NCBI RefSeq assembly: GCF_029867415.1
Contig: NC_081184.1
Location: 74,002,364-74,066,363 of the forward strand
DNA length: 64,000 bases
Origin: Vicia villosa
Taxonomy: Eukaryota; Streptophyta; Magnoliopsida; Fabales; Fabaceae
Direction: 5' to 3'
Notes under the pieces: generated by a model
Database searches by the model: none
The model's input: only the letters and a program-made list of their open reading frames with translations
What the model was told of the DNA's origin: nothing
Shown: positions 32,516 to 44,600 of the stretch, one piece after another
Layout: each line of letters begins with the position of its first letter
Position numbering within the stretch: the first letter of the stretch is position 1
Made by a program: the position numbers and the translations under genes

Positions 32516-34348
32516 AGTTTCTTCAACCTGAGACATGAGGATTGAAAATCTTCGTTTTGATAGGGTGGAAGAGACTTAAATATCAGAAGACGCGAATTTT
32601 GGACCTAAGATACCAAAATTACGAATGATGCAAGGATATCTTTGCCGAGGGGATATCAAGAACTGACTCCACTGGGAAAAAGAGATCGGGAAGGATGTCT
32701 CAATCCGTTTTAGGAAGAGAATCCGTTTCTTTTCTTTTCGGGAAAGCAAGTGTATGCTTCACCGGGGAATGATAGCTTTGTAAGAAAAGCTTACCTATCG
32801 ACATTATCGACTATCAGCATGGGGATAGACTTCTTTAATAATGCGAAGGTGAAAGGTATGAAACTATATTACCAACTATCAGCATGGTGATAGACTTGAC
32901 ATGGTAAAAAGAGTTTCAAAGGTTCGGTTAATATTACTGACTATCAGCATGGTGATAGACATGTTTAATAATATAACCAGAACAAAAAGGTTACTGACTA
33001 CCAGCCTCGTGATAGTGGTTCTGAAGACATGATCAATTATCAGCCGAGTGATAAAATGATTCTGGAGACTTTGCTAGGGAAATTACTGGTTATTCAGCCT
33101 TGTGAACAGTAATAAGGCCCTGATTGTCAAATGGTCTTCATGATTGATTTCCTTAAGAGGAAAAAGCTTTTGAAAGAGACATAAGCTGCTCGGATGATGA
33201 GGCTATTGCTTATTGTCTGTTTTTCACGACTCTATTTGGGGAATCAGAATTTGAATCTCTGGTAAAGACAGGGTTCTATCCATGAATGAATCGGAAAGAA
33301 ACGGTCAAACAAGATCTTGTACCCAATGAGGAATGAACTCGAATGGATATTTTCTCCTTTGTTTTGAGAGGAGAAACTAAAGCAACCTTCTTCCACGAGG
33401 AATGATCTCAGTGGGGAACTGGAGAAAGAAGATGTTCTTTTTGCTTATGGGTGACAACCTTCTTGGAGAGATGACATGCCCATACCTGTTTCTTTTTTCT
33501 TCTCTTTTTTTTTTTTGGGATAGATATATCCTGAACAAATGATTTCGAAGCAAACATTGAAAAATGCAAGAATGCATAAATGATGCAAATATGTATGAAT
33601 GATGAATGTCATGAATGTAGCATGCATACTGACGATACTGACAGACAAAGAAGCATGTACTGGAGAAGGACCGACGTCGCAATACAACCAGATACTTGAC
33701 AAATGTTCTTCAACACGGTGCAGATAATACAGTTGATGAATGGTGTTGCGTGCTTTAAACTTCTATGAGGAAGATAAGCATCTTTTCTTATTGAGATGGA
33801 AGAACTTCTTCACTGGAGATAGAAAATCTTCGTCACTGGGGATAAAAGACCTTCTTCACTGGGGATAGAAGAGCTTTTCCTATCATAATCTTTGATTCAT
33901 CCTATGGAGATAGCTGTTGATGTTCCTTCGGTTGTTCACCACTCAAAGGAAAGTTTCGCTTTTATTTTGAAAAAGAAAAGTAAATTCATTTAAAACTTTT
34001 TTTTCTCTTTTTTTTTTCAAAAGTGAATAACACAATTAAAGCGTCATTTTGCAAGCTAGAAGAAATCAAGAATTGCAAACAAATGGGCACAAGGCTCAAA
34101 TTTATTTAATAGGATGGTAATCAGCTAAAGGCGTGATTCCATGGAGTATTTACAAAAGTTGGAAATGGTAAATATGCGGAAAAGGCTACATTGAAAGCAA
34201 TAACCACTATTCCCCCTAACAACTTTGAGTTCCAACTGTGCTTGTCGCTTCAGATTGGCGATGATTTGATTGTAGATCCTTTGATGAAAAAGACTCTTCA
34301 GGTGACGAAGTACGGACTGATGCAGTTACTTTGTCATTATTCCTTAAT
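32516..34348 (-). other. Ogre D 3' UTR
   Basis: Non-coding. It contains a hairpin repeat array (32811-33106), CTTCACTGGGGATAGAA-type repeats at 33800-33870 and a T-rich stretch near 33500. Overlapping minus-strand frames at 33377-33702 are chance ORFs in CATGAATG-type simple sequence. Confidence 0.65.
32811..33106. repeat. hairpin repeats in the Ogre D 3' UTR
   Basis: CTATCA-gcatgg-TGATAG occurs at 32876 and 32941, with a slightly mismatched copy at 32811. A variant CTACCA-gcctcg-TGATAG lies near 32998. TTATCA-gccgag-TGATAA lies at 33037, and TTCA-gccttg-TGAA at 33093. The six-base centre GCCTTG is the same as in the LTR array at 28516-28686. Confidence 0.8.
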
Positions 34349-34485
34349 TTTTGCCTAGATTGCCCTTTCAGGTTTAAATTTTTCTGTTTATTGTCTCTAA
34401 TTTTTGCCTGGACCGCCCTTTTGGGTTTTCAGTCCACCGAGACGCTCATTTTTGCCTAAGTCGCCCTTTGCGGGTTTTCGACTTA
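34349..34485 (-). other. post-integrase hairpin region of Ogre D
   Basis: This is the counterpart of 61258-61397 in Ogre A. Stem pairs read on the plus strand are TAAGTCG (34457-34463) with CGACTTA (34479-34485), and TGGACCG (34409-34415) with CAGTCCA (34430-34436). The third unit (34349-34376) has lost most of one arm. The inner loop text (gaaa-type centre between CC and GG runs) is preserved. Confidence 0.75.
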
Positions 34486-34506
34486 CCGAGCTGTTTTTTT
34501 TCTTTT

Positions 34507-34529
34507 TCAGACAAAGTATTTCTTGACTG
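34507..34529 (-). pseudogene. last codons of Ogre D integrase
   Basis: On the minus strand this reads V-K-K-Y-F-V then TGA (stop at 34509-34507), matching the VKKYFS end of the Ogre A integrase. The A-rich run and the hairpin region follow in the same order as in A. Ogre A cut the gene here; GACTG (34525-34529) is its left target-site copy. Confidence 0.8.
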
Positions 34530-37500
34530 TGTTATACCCCAAAATTTGCCCACATATTTTTCAAGAAAACTCCAATCTGAAAATTAAGAGTTTCATATAA
34601 TCATGGATTTTTATTTCAACAAATATCCTGACATATGAAATACTTAGTTTTTAGAATTCTTCTTACAGTAATTTGGCTTGCAGTTGAATTTATTCTTACG
34701 CAAACGCCAGATACTGTTTATTACTTCACACATGCTATTTATTTATTTACAGATAAATAGTACTGACACAACTGGTACAGAGTTAAGTCTTTTGCAGGCG
34801 CAGAATCAGGAAACTCAGACTGTACTGGTAACAGTAAATATTAGTTATTTATTATGTCTGTGTTTTTTTAACAAGTCATGTAAATAAACTTTCATTTTTC
34901 ACATAAAACAAAAAAACAAAAACAAAAACAACAAAAAAGGAAATTAACTTTGACTATTGATTTTTCACCTCTAACTGCTGTTTCAATACCGGGACAGTCA
35001 GTTGACAGCCAAACTGCTGGCAGTACAATTCTCAGTGTTTTGTACCATCAATCAAATCAATCTTTCACAAATTCAAATTCCAAGATTTTTGTTCAAGAAG
35101 TCTTCTGAATATCACATGATTAGCAGAGACTCAACACTGCACAAAAATCAGGTACGCTTAACTGTCTCCTACACAAACAGTCCCTAATCAGGGTTTTTCT
35201 TGTTTTTACAGGAGCAACAAGTTTTTGAGAGCTCAAATGGATTTCATATACATCCATATATCTCAAAGTACCATCAGACAAATTTTCAAACTTCAATTCA
35301 CTCAGACGCACCGTCAGCAGCTCAAACAGTCAACAGACGACCCGTTTGACCAAAAAGTCAACAGACAGTCAAAAATGAAATTTTTTGTCAAAGTCCATAT
35401 TTTGTCAAAGGATTCATCATTTGATCATTGGATGATCATAATTCATCAAGGAAAGATCAAAAATCAACAAAACCCTAAGATTCAAAATTAGGGTTTTTGC
35501 CTGAAAAGTCAACTCAACTTTGACTGATCATAACTCTCTCATCCTTCATCCAAAAAATTCAAACCAAAGCTTGTTTTGAAGGAAATTCAATTATCTTTCA
35601 AATGCCATTGATCCCATGGTCATTGGATTCACCATTTGAAAAATATGATCAAAGACATTACAGGTCATTTTCAAAGTCAACAAAAAGACACTTTTTTCAA
35701 AAGGACACACAAGGAGCTTCAAAAATCATTTTGACATGAGACCAAAGGCATTGGTTAGAGGACTCTTTGAGGTTTCCAAAAAGTGCAAGATCTCCTTCAT
35801 ATGACAAAAATTGAAGGATTTACACCTTGTTGAAGTTGGCTAAATTTTGGGAAAATGCATGAAATCAACATTGCTCAAAAATGCATTTTTCCCAAATGGG
35901 GCCAAGTTTTCATGGTTCAAACATCTTTGCCATGTTATAATGGGCCTCCCACGACCAAGACAAAGCCCACATCATTTTTCTCCATTTTTTGATTTAATTT
36001 TATCATTTAAGATTAAATTAAAAAGGAAAAAAAGGAAGGATAAATCATAGCTTATTTTCTAAGCTAAAACCTCCACATGTGACTTAATTATGCAGCAAGG
36101 AAACCCATAAGTCAAGAGGTGTGGAGATCAAGCAATGGTGGCTTAAATTTTAAGCTTGAAAAGTCAAAAATTCAACAAAGCTCATGAATACTTCTTAGCT
36201 TATTTTCTAAGCACTCCATGGCCTATAAATAGCTCAAGATATTTCAGCAACAAGAGAGGGCAAGGGGGGACGAAATAGAAGAAGAGCTTGGCCATCTTTA
36301 TCATAAAATTCTCCAAAAAAATACATACACTTTGTAAATTTCAAATTCAATTCTCCAATCAATATTAATACAAACCAAGCTTTTTTAATCATCTTCTCCA
36401 ACATCATAGAGTAAGATTGAACGCTTAACACAGGCCCATGAGAGTCATATAAAGAATATAATGTTCTTCATGTACATATGAACTTTATTTTCGTTTTCCT
36501 ACATGCAATTAATTTCAATGCAAACTAACCATTCTAATATGCTCATGAGGTCTTATATGAGTGATCTGGGCCTTAACATTAGAATTCCCACGTGAGGATA
36601 GCCATATACCATTGATACATACATATGAGTGTTCTTGCTTGAATCTCTTCGAACCCATGGCTACAGGCCTCAAATTGCAAAACTAACACCACCAATGAAC
36701 TCAGGGCATCATGTTTAGTGGATCTGGGTTGCTATCTTTCATTGCTAACACGTATTTTTTGCAGGTTCATCAGTTGCTAAAAAACTGTATGTTTTAACGT
36801 CCAAATAGGGGAGGTTAAAAACCCCCGCTATTTGAGTCTAAAAATCCCACCTCTGGAGGTTGAAGACGACCACGCGTCCAAGCGTGGTTCGTCAGCTCCA
36901 ATGTTGACTTTTCAGCGCGCCTGCGTGGCCTCTTCCTTGGCTCTCATTCGCTGGTCAATCCAGCGTGGGCCCCAGACAGAAACTTTGAATTCTCCTTGAA
37001 TTCAGTGTATACTACTCATCATCATATCATGTGCCTTCAGATCTGAACCACTTGATCAATCTCGCCAACTCAATCCAACGCACCAGACATGCAACCACAC
37101 CATGAACCTTCATTCAAATTCCACACTGGATAAGTATCCTTTTTTATCTTCTATTTTATTTTAATTTCTTTGATAAATTAATTAAAAATAGTTTAAAAAA
37201 TCAAAAAATTCCACAAAAAATATTTTAGACTTCTAAAAATACATATTATTTTCTGAAATAAAAAATATTTTATTTTTCTTCATAATTTCAATATTTTACA
37301 TAATTAATTAGTATATATTTATATATTGGCTTTTTAATTATTCTAACCAATCAAAAAATCATAAAAAAAAAATTGTTCTTTGTGTTAAATATTGTTTATA
37401 TATTATAAACTAATTTTGTACATATTTTGAATAATTTTCTTTTTAAGTTTTAATTATTTGTATAATTATTTGCATAATTATGTTTTAATTAACTTAAATC

Positions 37501-38629
37501 AATTTCAAATCAATTTCAAAAAACCCAAAAAAAAATTAGTTTTGTTTTAAAATCAATTGACAAATATTTTGTACATATTTTTGAACTTAATTTCTAGGTT
37601 TAAATCCATTTTCATCTTCTTTTTCATTTTAATTTAATTAATCATGCATTAATTATAATTAAAAATCAATCATAAAAAATCCAAAAACATGCCTTTTATT
37701 TTTCTTGCAATTTAAAATTCCTAGATAAATGTATAGGATGTCAAATTCATGTAAATAGGCTAGTTTACATTTCCCGCACAATCGATGTAATAGCGTAGAT
37801 TTACTTTCCGCACTTTACATTTTCCGCATTTTAATTTCCAGCAAATATAAACTGCGTGTATGTCAAAGATAAAATTGAACCGTTAGATCACTAACTTCAA
37901 AGATAAATATCTGAATCCAATCACAATCACATTTGCACCTCTTCAGGTAATCCTTTTTTCACAATCTTTCAAAATCAAAGTCAAAATTACACTGTTTCAA
38001 GTACAAAATCGAACCTTGCTTTTATATCCGATGACAGGATAGATTTTTAAAGGAAACAAGGATAAAGACCTTATAACTCAGGGTAGACCTCCTAGTTTGC
38101 TTGCTCAAATCAAAACAAACAGAATTCTCATACACTGCTGTTTCTTTCAAAACTTTCCAAAAAGACAATACTTTGTATACATCCAAACACGGATTATTAC
38201 AAAGTTAACGTTCTTTTCAAAACATCTTTCGAAAGATAAACAAGCATTTTGTATACATCCACACACGGATCATTACAAAATTCAATTCACAAAGTATTTG
38301 GGAGCCACATATGAGCAATTTCATAGCAATCAAAAATGATCAATCAAACAATTGAGCTAAGCAAACTTAAGAGCCCATGGATAACCATGGATACAAAGGT
38401 TGCTAATACCTTCCCTTTGTATAACCTACCCCCTTACCCAGAATTTCTTAAAGGTCTTTTTTCTGTGTCTTTTATAAACCTTTCCTTAATTGGATAAAAT
38501 AAAAGGTCGGTGGCGACTCTGTGATATTTTCAGAAATGCGAAAGCATTAAGCGACAAAAAAAGAGTCAGTTCACGTATCTCTACAGATCAGAGGTATGGC
38601 CCGGTATTGAAAAAAATCGGAGGTCCACA
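34530..38629 (+). repeat. Ogre A 5' LTR (4100 bp)
   Basis: It starts TGTTATACCCCAAAATTTGC and ends TCCACA before GAAC and the primer site. A TATA motif lies at 36223-36231. The R/U5 part contains GGATAACCATGGATACAAAGG, CCTTCCCTTTGTATAACC and GGTCGGTGGCGACTCTG, features shared by the Ogre LTRs here. An A/C simple repeat lies at 34895-34940. Short frames inside (e.g. 34678-34887) are not genes. Confidence 0.93.
36223..36231 (+). promoter_or_regulatory. TATA box of the Ogre A 5' LTR
   Basis: TATAAATAG in the context GGCCTATAAATAGCTCAAG. The purine-rich GCAACAAGAGAGGG at 36246-36260 would be near the transcription start. The LTR would then have a U3 of about 1.7 kb. Confidence 0.6.
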
Positions 38630-38633
38630 GAAC

Positions 38634-38651
38634 TGGCGACTCTGCTGGGGA
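38634..38651 (+). other. Ogre A primer binding site
   Basis: TGGCGACTCTGCTGGGGA lies four bases after the LTR end; it is identical to the sites of Ogre C and B. The family is described as tRNA-Arg primed. Confidence 0.9.
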
Positions 38652-39303
38652 GATACTTTCAAAAAACAAAATGTTTTCAAAAGGGGTTACCTTAAGAGAA
38701 TAGGTCGATGTTTTCAATTGATTGATTTGATTGCTTTATCTTTCAAAGGTTTGCTTGGGTATTTTGCTTGTGTGAAAGATTCTAACCCGAATCTCGAGAT
38801 ACCTTAAGTATATGACATTAGACCAAGGAAACTGTACGGCATGTACCGATACGGTTGATCTGGTAGTCATCGTTAGTGTGATACTTTGGTTTATACTGAT
38901 GTCCCTTGAAAACGATCAAGGAGTATATTAGGCTTCCGAAGTGTCATTAAACACTAATTTGTCTTAGAACCTTTTTAGTTGAACTTGACTTGTGGCCTTT
39001 TAAGTGGCTAGCTTTGAAATTGATCGAAGTTAGTTATCCTCGAGGAATATTTTGATCGGCCGCTCGAGCGCCGTATTGAGATGTTACTTCCAAGGATCAT
39101 AGAACCCGAATCCAATTCTAGGACAGGTTTTAACCAACTCAACTTCAGTGGGGAGGGTATCACCTATCAACTCCATGCAAGCCTTTAAACCTAAGGCTAT
39201 TGTTTGATTTGTTTTTGTGTGCCACATGTTTGCATCATAAGCATATCATTTTTTGCACCAGACACTTCAAGGATCAAAGAGTTTACCTTTGTTTTTGCAG
39301 GTA
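38652..39303 (+). other. Ogre A leader between primer site and ORF1
   Basis: Non-coding. The segment 39121-39200 (CTCAACTTCAGTGGGGAGGG, then AAGCCTTTAAACCTAAGG) has a clear counterpart in Ogre B (minus strand, about 49950-50010). TTGTTTTTGCAG just before the ORF1 ATG resembles a 3' splice site. Confidence 0.65.
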
Positions 39304-40647
39304 ATGGCTCCCGCCACCAAAGATTACATCCGAATCAACATCTCAACGATACCGTCTGAGCTAAAAGACTTGGTGTCAGAATTCCCCAGGAATGTTCAAT
39401 TCACTGAAAAGCATGGTCACCTACTCCATTTGGTTACCTCAAAATTTGAAGAAGACATGATACGGGTCCTGTTCCAGTTCTTTGACCCTGAACATCATTG
39501 CTTTACCTTTCCTGATTACCAGTTGGTACCCACTTTGGAAGAATTCTCTGAACTAATGGGATTACCTGTTCGAAATCAATTACCTTTCAATGGTTTAGAA
39601 AGGATTCCAAAACCTGAAGTCATTGCTGCTGCTTTACATTTGCGGAAATCAGAAATCAAATCCAATTGGGAAACAAAGAGTGGAGTTGAGGGTTTGCTTG
39701 CCAAGTTCTTATTGGAAAAGGCTCGACTACTGCTAGAAAACAAAAGTTATCCAGCTTTTGAGGAAGTTATGGCACTTTTAATCTATGGGTTGGTTTTATT
39801 CCCAAATCCCGACCAGTTCATAAGTGTACACATCATCAACCTTTTCCTAATCCGTAACCCGGTACCAACCTTGCTGGGAGACATTCTACATTCTCTACAC
39901 ACTCGTACCATGAAGAAACGAGGAACTCTCATGTGTTGTATACCACTACTGGCTAGGTGGTTTACATTTCATCTTCCCCGATCAGTGTTGAGAAATGAAC
40001 AAAGAATGCAATGGTCTCACAGGATTATGTCTTTGTCTCATTCAGATATCCGGTGGAACAACTTCTTTCAAAGAGACATTACTATCATTGATCATTGTGG
40101 AGAGTACCCTAATGTGCCACTCCTTGGCATCAAAGGAGGCATCACTTACAATCCCTCTTTAGCTCTACGCCAATTCGGATATGCAAGGAGCAATGGTCCT
40201 CATGACATGATTATCCGTGGCATTGTGTTTGATTACGAGAATGATTCTCATAGACACCGACGAAGGTTCATACATGCATGGGGCAGTGTCTATAGAATAG
40301 AAAGTAATACTCTGGGACAATGGAATTCTATTCCTATGGAACCTTACCTCAAATGGGTCCGCACTCATGCTCAGAAACTCCTTATGCCATATCCTGCTGT
40401 TCTACCTGTGACTATTGAACCAGAGGTCGAAGGATATGAACCTCAAGTTATTTTACACCCGGACATGCCAACTGACCTAGAAGAGTTGCAAAAATCTTGG
40501 GTTCAACTCAAAGAGGAAAGAGACACCTTCAAATCATACTGTCAAGACTATGAGAGAAGGATATTGGAGCTCACCGGACAGCTTCAAGAAGAGCAACAGA
40601 TCAACACATTCCTGGGGGCAAAGAGAAAGCGTCCACGGGAGACCTGA
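39304..40647 (+). CDS. Ogre ORF1 protein, function unknown
   Basis: A 447-codon intact ORF upstream of gag, a position and type diagnostic for Ogre elements. I chose the ATG at 39304 (MAPATKDYIRINIS), which follows TTTGCAGGTA; an in-frame Met 17 codons upstream is less likely. The body has PDYQLVPTLEEFSELMGLP, LLIYGLVLFPN, RWFTFHLPRS and RFIHAWGSVYRI. This is the plant retroelement family annotated in databases as a domain of unknown function (DUF7745, from memory). The last ~50 residues (LEELQKSWVQLKEERDTFKS...) are a probable coiled coil, ending in the basic KRKRPRET. No membrane segment or catalytic motif is evident. The second half is acidic to neutral. Confidence 0.85.
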   Translation: MAPATKDYIRINISTIPSELKDLVSEFPRNVQFTEKHGHLLHLVTSKFEEDMIRVLFQFFDPEHHCFTFPDYQLVPTLEEFSELMGLPVRNQLPFNGLERIPKPEVIAAALHLRKSEIKSNWETKSGVEGLLAKFLLEKARLLLENKSYPAFEEVMALLIYGLVLFPNPDQFISVHIINLFLIRNPVPTLLGDILHSLHTRTMKKRGTLMCCIPLLARWFTFHLPRSVLRNEQRMQWSHRIMSLSHSDIRWNNFFQRDITIIDHCGEYPNVPLLGIKGGITYNPSLALRQFGYARSNGPHDMIIRGIVFDYENDSHRHRRRFIHAWGSVYRIESNTLGQWNSIPMEPYLKWVRTHAQKLLMPYPAVLPVTIEPEVEGYEPQVILHPDMPTDLEELQKSWVQLKEERDTFKSYCQDYERRILELTGQLQEEQQINTFLGAKRKRPRET

Positions 40648-40962
40648 AGGATCATTCCATTTTATTTCTGTCTTGTAAGCCCAAATGAGGCAAAGAAAAA
40701 AGAAAAAAAAAGAGAAGAAAAGAAAAAAGAAATAAATTGATTAACTAACGTTTGTTTCTTCTTTAACAAATCTAAACTCTAAGATCCTTGAAACATTGCA
40801 CACACATTTCACTTCATGCATATACATTTCATACATTGCATTCATATACATTGCATTTGCATTTCATACATTGCATACACATGGCATCCAGTCATACACA
40901 TTTCATAACAGGTTCACATGACGGATTTCTCATCTCCTCGCTGTTTATTTCAGTCAGAAGAG
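40648..40962 (+). other. ORF1-gag spacer
   Basis: An A/G-rich run (40685-40735) is followed by CATACATTTCATACATTGCATTC-type simple sequence (40795-40915). CTGTTTATTTCAG at 40940-40952, ten bases before the gag ATG, looks like a 3' splice site. The same sequence precedes the gag remnant of Ogre B, suggesting that gag is expressed from a spliced RNA. Confidence 0.55.
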
Positions 40963-41658
40963 ATGGAATCCGAGGCAAGTATCAAGAATCTCGAAGCACA
41001 GAATGCCCAAGTTCAAGTGGCAATTCTGGAACTGGCAAAGGGGCAGCAAGAACTGAAAGCCCTGATAATCAAGAAGAAAAAGAAGCCCAAAGGATCTGTA
41101 GGTGTGAGTCACCTAAGAAGAAAGATCAAAATTCCAGTCAAAAAGTTCACAAAGCCACCGATCCCTGAAACAGTCGGTGATGATGAACAAGAAGACAATC
41201 AAAGCAACCAGGGTTCTGCTAAACCCTCTCTCTCTTCAAATGAAGGAGATGATCACTCTGGGGACGAACCTGATGATGAAAAATACCAACAGCTGGAAGA
41301 TCGTATGAAAGCTATGGAGATACAAAAAATACCTGGCTTAGATTTCAATGATCTGGGGCTCATCTCGGATGTTGTTATCCCTCCAAAATTCAAAGTTCCA
41401 GTCTTTGCAAAATATGATGGAGTTTCTTGCCCGAAACTACATCTGAGATCCTATGTGAGGAAGATACAACCTCATACAACAGATAACAAGTTGTGGATTC
41501 ACTTCTTCCAAGAAAGTCTGTCAGGTACACAACTCGAATGGTACTACCAGCTAGAAAATACCAAGGTTCATACTTGGGAAGAATTAGCTGCTGCTTTTTA
41601 CAAACAGTACCAATACAATGCTGATCTTGCGCCAACCCGTACTCAGCTAAGGGGCATG
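40963..41658 (+). CDS. gag: Ogre A gag, N-terminal part, interrupted by Ogre B
   Basis: Start MESEASIKNL at 40963; the same start region is kept in Ogre B (MDLEQSVKNL). A coiled-coil N-terminus (LAKGQQELKALII) is followed by a Lys-rich KKKKKP, an acidic linker, and the capsid-like gag region (FAKYDGVSCPKLHLRSYVRK, LWIHFFQESLSG, WYYQL, TWEELAAAFYKQ). At 41658 the gene is cut by Ogre B; the frame runs 18 bases into B before a stop. The next codon of the same frame is at 54430, after the second GCATG copy. The phase is exactly preserved, so the interruption is the only lesion in gag. Confidence 0.9.
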
Positions 41659-44600
41659 TGTAATACGGTGAACTGACTTTTTATAATTGAAAAATGTCGC
41701 GGTTAAGCATGAGTCGCCACCGACTTTTATTTTATCCAATTGGAAAGGCTAAAAGAACAGAAAAAGACCTTTTAAAAAAGATTTTGAGTTCGGGGGGTAA
41801 GTTATGCAAAGGGAAGGTGTAAGGCACCCTTTTGCATCCATGGTTATCCATGGGCTCTTAATTGCTTAGCTCACTTTGTTTGTTTGTTTGAAATATTTGA
41901 AAATGGGGTGTGAAAAGTAAAAACTTTGAAGAAGAACTTTAGCTTGTAAATAAGCGTAGTCTTTTGAAAAGTATTTGAAAATTAGTGGGAAAAAGAGTTT
42001 GAATTTGAATTTTGAATTTGAATTAGAGCAAGCAATCAAGAGCAACTACCCTAAGTTTTAAAATTGTTCTTTTAGTCTTTCAGGCGAAAGGATCTATCCA
42101 TACCATGAGAGGGCAGGAAGTCTTTCAACTGGATTTGAAGGGTCATCGAGAAATCGTTCGCCATAAGACTGTCCCTACCATAAAGAGGGCAGGTAGTCTA
42201 AGGGAAGGATATAATAGTCATTTGATTTTTTAGGCATCATGCGAGGATACCTTAGCAATTAGGACAATTATTCTTTATAAAGCAACCTCGAGGGAGTTTC
42301 TATAACTTTGAAGGCAACAGGCAACATTGCTTTAGGTATCCTCGGAATCGAGGGACTTGACTATTTTTAAGCAACAAGATTAAGGCAACAAGGCAGCAAT
42401 TAATAAGGCAACAGGCAACAAGAGGAATTACCCTAAAGGTGTGTGGGTGCAACAATCACGTGGTTAACTTCGATTTCATTTATCTTGTAGTTAGGTGAGC
42501 TATGTTCCATTAATTAATCTTGTCACTCCCTATATTACTAACCACGCAGTAAAATAATACAACAGTTTTAAGTGCCTTCAAGGCCAAACAATACAACCAG
42601 TAAACAGTTACATAATAATGGGGGAAGGGGACAATGAAACCAGCGGATCCCTTAATAGGGTTTGACATAAGTAATAATGAACAAAGAAGGCTTAGGGTTT
42701 AGGGTTACCAAACTCGTAGCTTTAGGACTTGACAAACCTTTAGCTTCGATTGATGAAGGTTGATGGGCAGAGGTTTTTGACGATAACCCTGAAAAGTTGG
42801 ACATAAAGAAAAAGGATGTAGTGAGTGTATGGCTAATTCAAGGCAAACCCTATGTTGGGCGAAAGGGCAACAAATAAAAGTAAACAATATTTAAATAAGA
42901 AAAGAATTAAAACTTAGCTTTCGATTGATGGGGCGCGTAGGCGAAGAACTTGAAATAATCCTGAAAATTTGAACAAAAAGAAAATAATGTTCAGTGTATG
43001 AATGATCTATAAACCTTAAAAGAAAACTTATTATGACCAAAAGGAAATGTGTTAGTGGATACGTCTACCAATAGTAGGGATCAGTGATCATGATGGAAAG
43101 AAACAATTAAAACAAAAATCAGGGTTTTAAACGTAAAAATATTAAATATAAAAAGTGAATATATTTGAGAAAAAATAAAATCGAAAGTTTGATTAAATAG
43201 TCATGACATGAAAATGTTTATTTAATTTATAAGTGAAAAATAATTTTTAAAATTAACAAAGAAAAATAGAAGAAAGAAATAAATAAAGAAAAAAAAAGGT
43301 TTATGTAATTAAAATAAAAAAAAATTTAAATAAACTTAGCTCTATGATCCAGCGTGGTAAGCTTGAAGAGGTGCATGGTGTGCCTTCGCGTTCTAGGGCG
43401 TTTGATCCATCTTGATGAAGATCTGACGGTGGTCAGATGGTGAGTATGATAGTCTTGTGCTGGGCGTGAGCACTGGATCCGTGTCTGGAACGTTTCTAAA
43501 AAAAACATTGTCCATCCTGGGGATCGAACCCAGGTCATCATAGAAACACAACTCTTTCAATTTCCAATTGTGCTGCGTATATTAATTGTTAGATAAACAG
43601 ATGAAAAGCAATAAATAGAAAAGAATCAAAACTAGTGGAGGAGAGTCAAACGTGGACCCCAGCAATCAGTTGTGTAGCCAATCAACGTTGGGGAGTGGGA
43701 CAGTCTCTTTTGACCGACCAATTTCATTCACCCGCGTGGAGGAGAGAGGTATTGGAGTTTCGATCACCCAATGAGAGGTTCAGGATGCGCCACGCCAACC
43801 TGTGCACGCCGGAGCCACCACCTTCTCCGGTTGGAGCTTCTTCTTCTCCGGCGAGACGCTTCGAGCCACCTGCGAAAATCACGTAAACGAGCCAAACAAA
43901 AGATCCCTGTCCACTAAATAGGACCCTGCGAATCTGATGGTGACATTAGTTTTTCATAAAAACGCCTGTAACCTGTCATACGAAGGACGTCATTCCGAAG
44001 CCCTAATCATGGTGGATGTCCATTCTTGAGCGTAAACTCGTGAAAGACGATTCAAAACAGTTCTAAATTCTCTCATGAACATAAATAAACGTAGCAGAAT
44101 CATTTATATACCATGAATGGAAGATTTGAGATTCAAGAACTTACCTCACCGGTGCAATCGAGGGAGGACGACTCTGGGTTGTTTTGGAACGTGTGAGAGT
44201 ATGGATCGATTCCTATACACTTCAGGAAACCTTCTGAACGATCATAATCGACTATGAAGGATTGGAATTTGAACTTCAATTGTGCAAGTTTGTTTGAAAA
44301 TTTTTAGATGCAAACCCTAGTCTCTTGTTGCCCTTTTTCGTCCAAAAATCCCCCCCTAATGGCTGCAATGTTGAAGAATATATATGAGAGGATTTTAGGG
44401 TTCCTTCATGGGCTTGGACCTTTGATTATTGGAGAGAAAAAATATTTTGAATAAAAACATGTTAATTCTTTCTAATTTTGAAAAATATCTCTCCATAACC
44501 ATAGACCACGAATTTTTAGACATATTTGGACTTGATTTGCTCCATAAAGTATTCACATGATTTTATTTGAATTTATTTAGATTTTATTTGATTTTATTTG

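Larger units (their letters stand above)
27858..34529 (-). mobile_element. Ogre D: 3' part of a minus-strand Ogre element
   Basis: Read on the minus strand, the last codons of integrase (34527-34507) are followed by a triple-hairpin region (34485-34349), a repeat-rich 3' UTR (to 32516), a polypurine tract (32515-32502) and a 3' LTR (32501 to about 27858). Ogre A is inserted in the integrase end, so the rest of D should lie beyond the right end of the window. The left boundary, TGTCGCAGGG at 27858, is inferred from the expected TGT...(ACA on minus) terminus and the change of sequence type. No second target-site copy is visible. Confidence 0.8.

Noticed and set aside
33377..33702. Cys- and aromatic-rich minus-strand ORFs as a possible small secreted peptide
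   Set aside because: They arise from CATGAATG-type simple sequence and a T-run in the Ogre D 3' UTR; two frames are open over the same bases and there is no conserved motif.
42705..43886. ORFs of 60-83 codons duplicated exactly at 51587-52768, as possible duplicated genes
   Set aside because: They are chance frames in the two LTRs of Ogre B.
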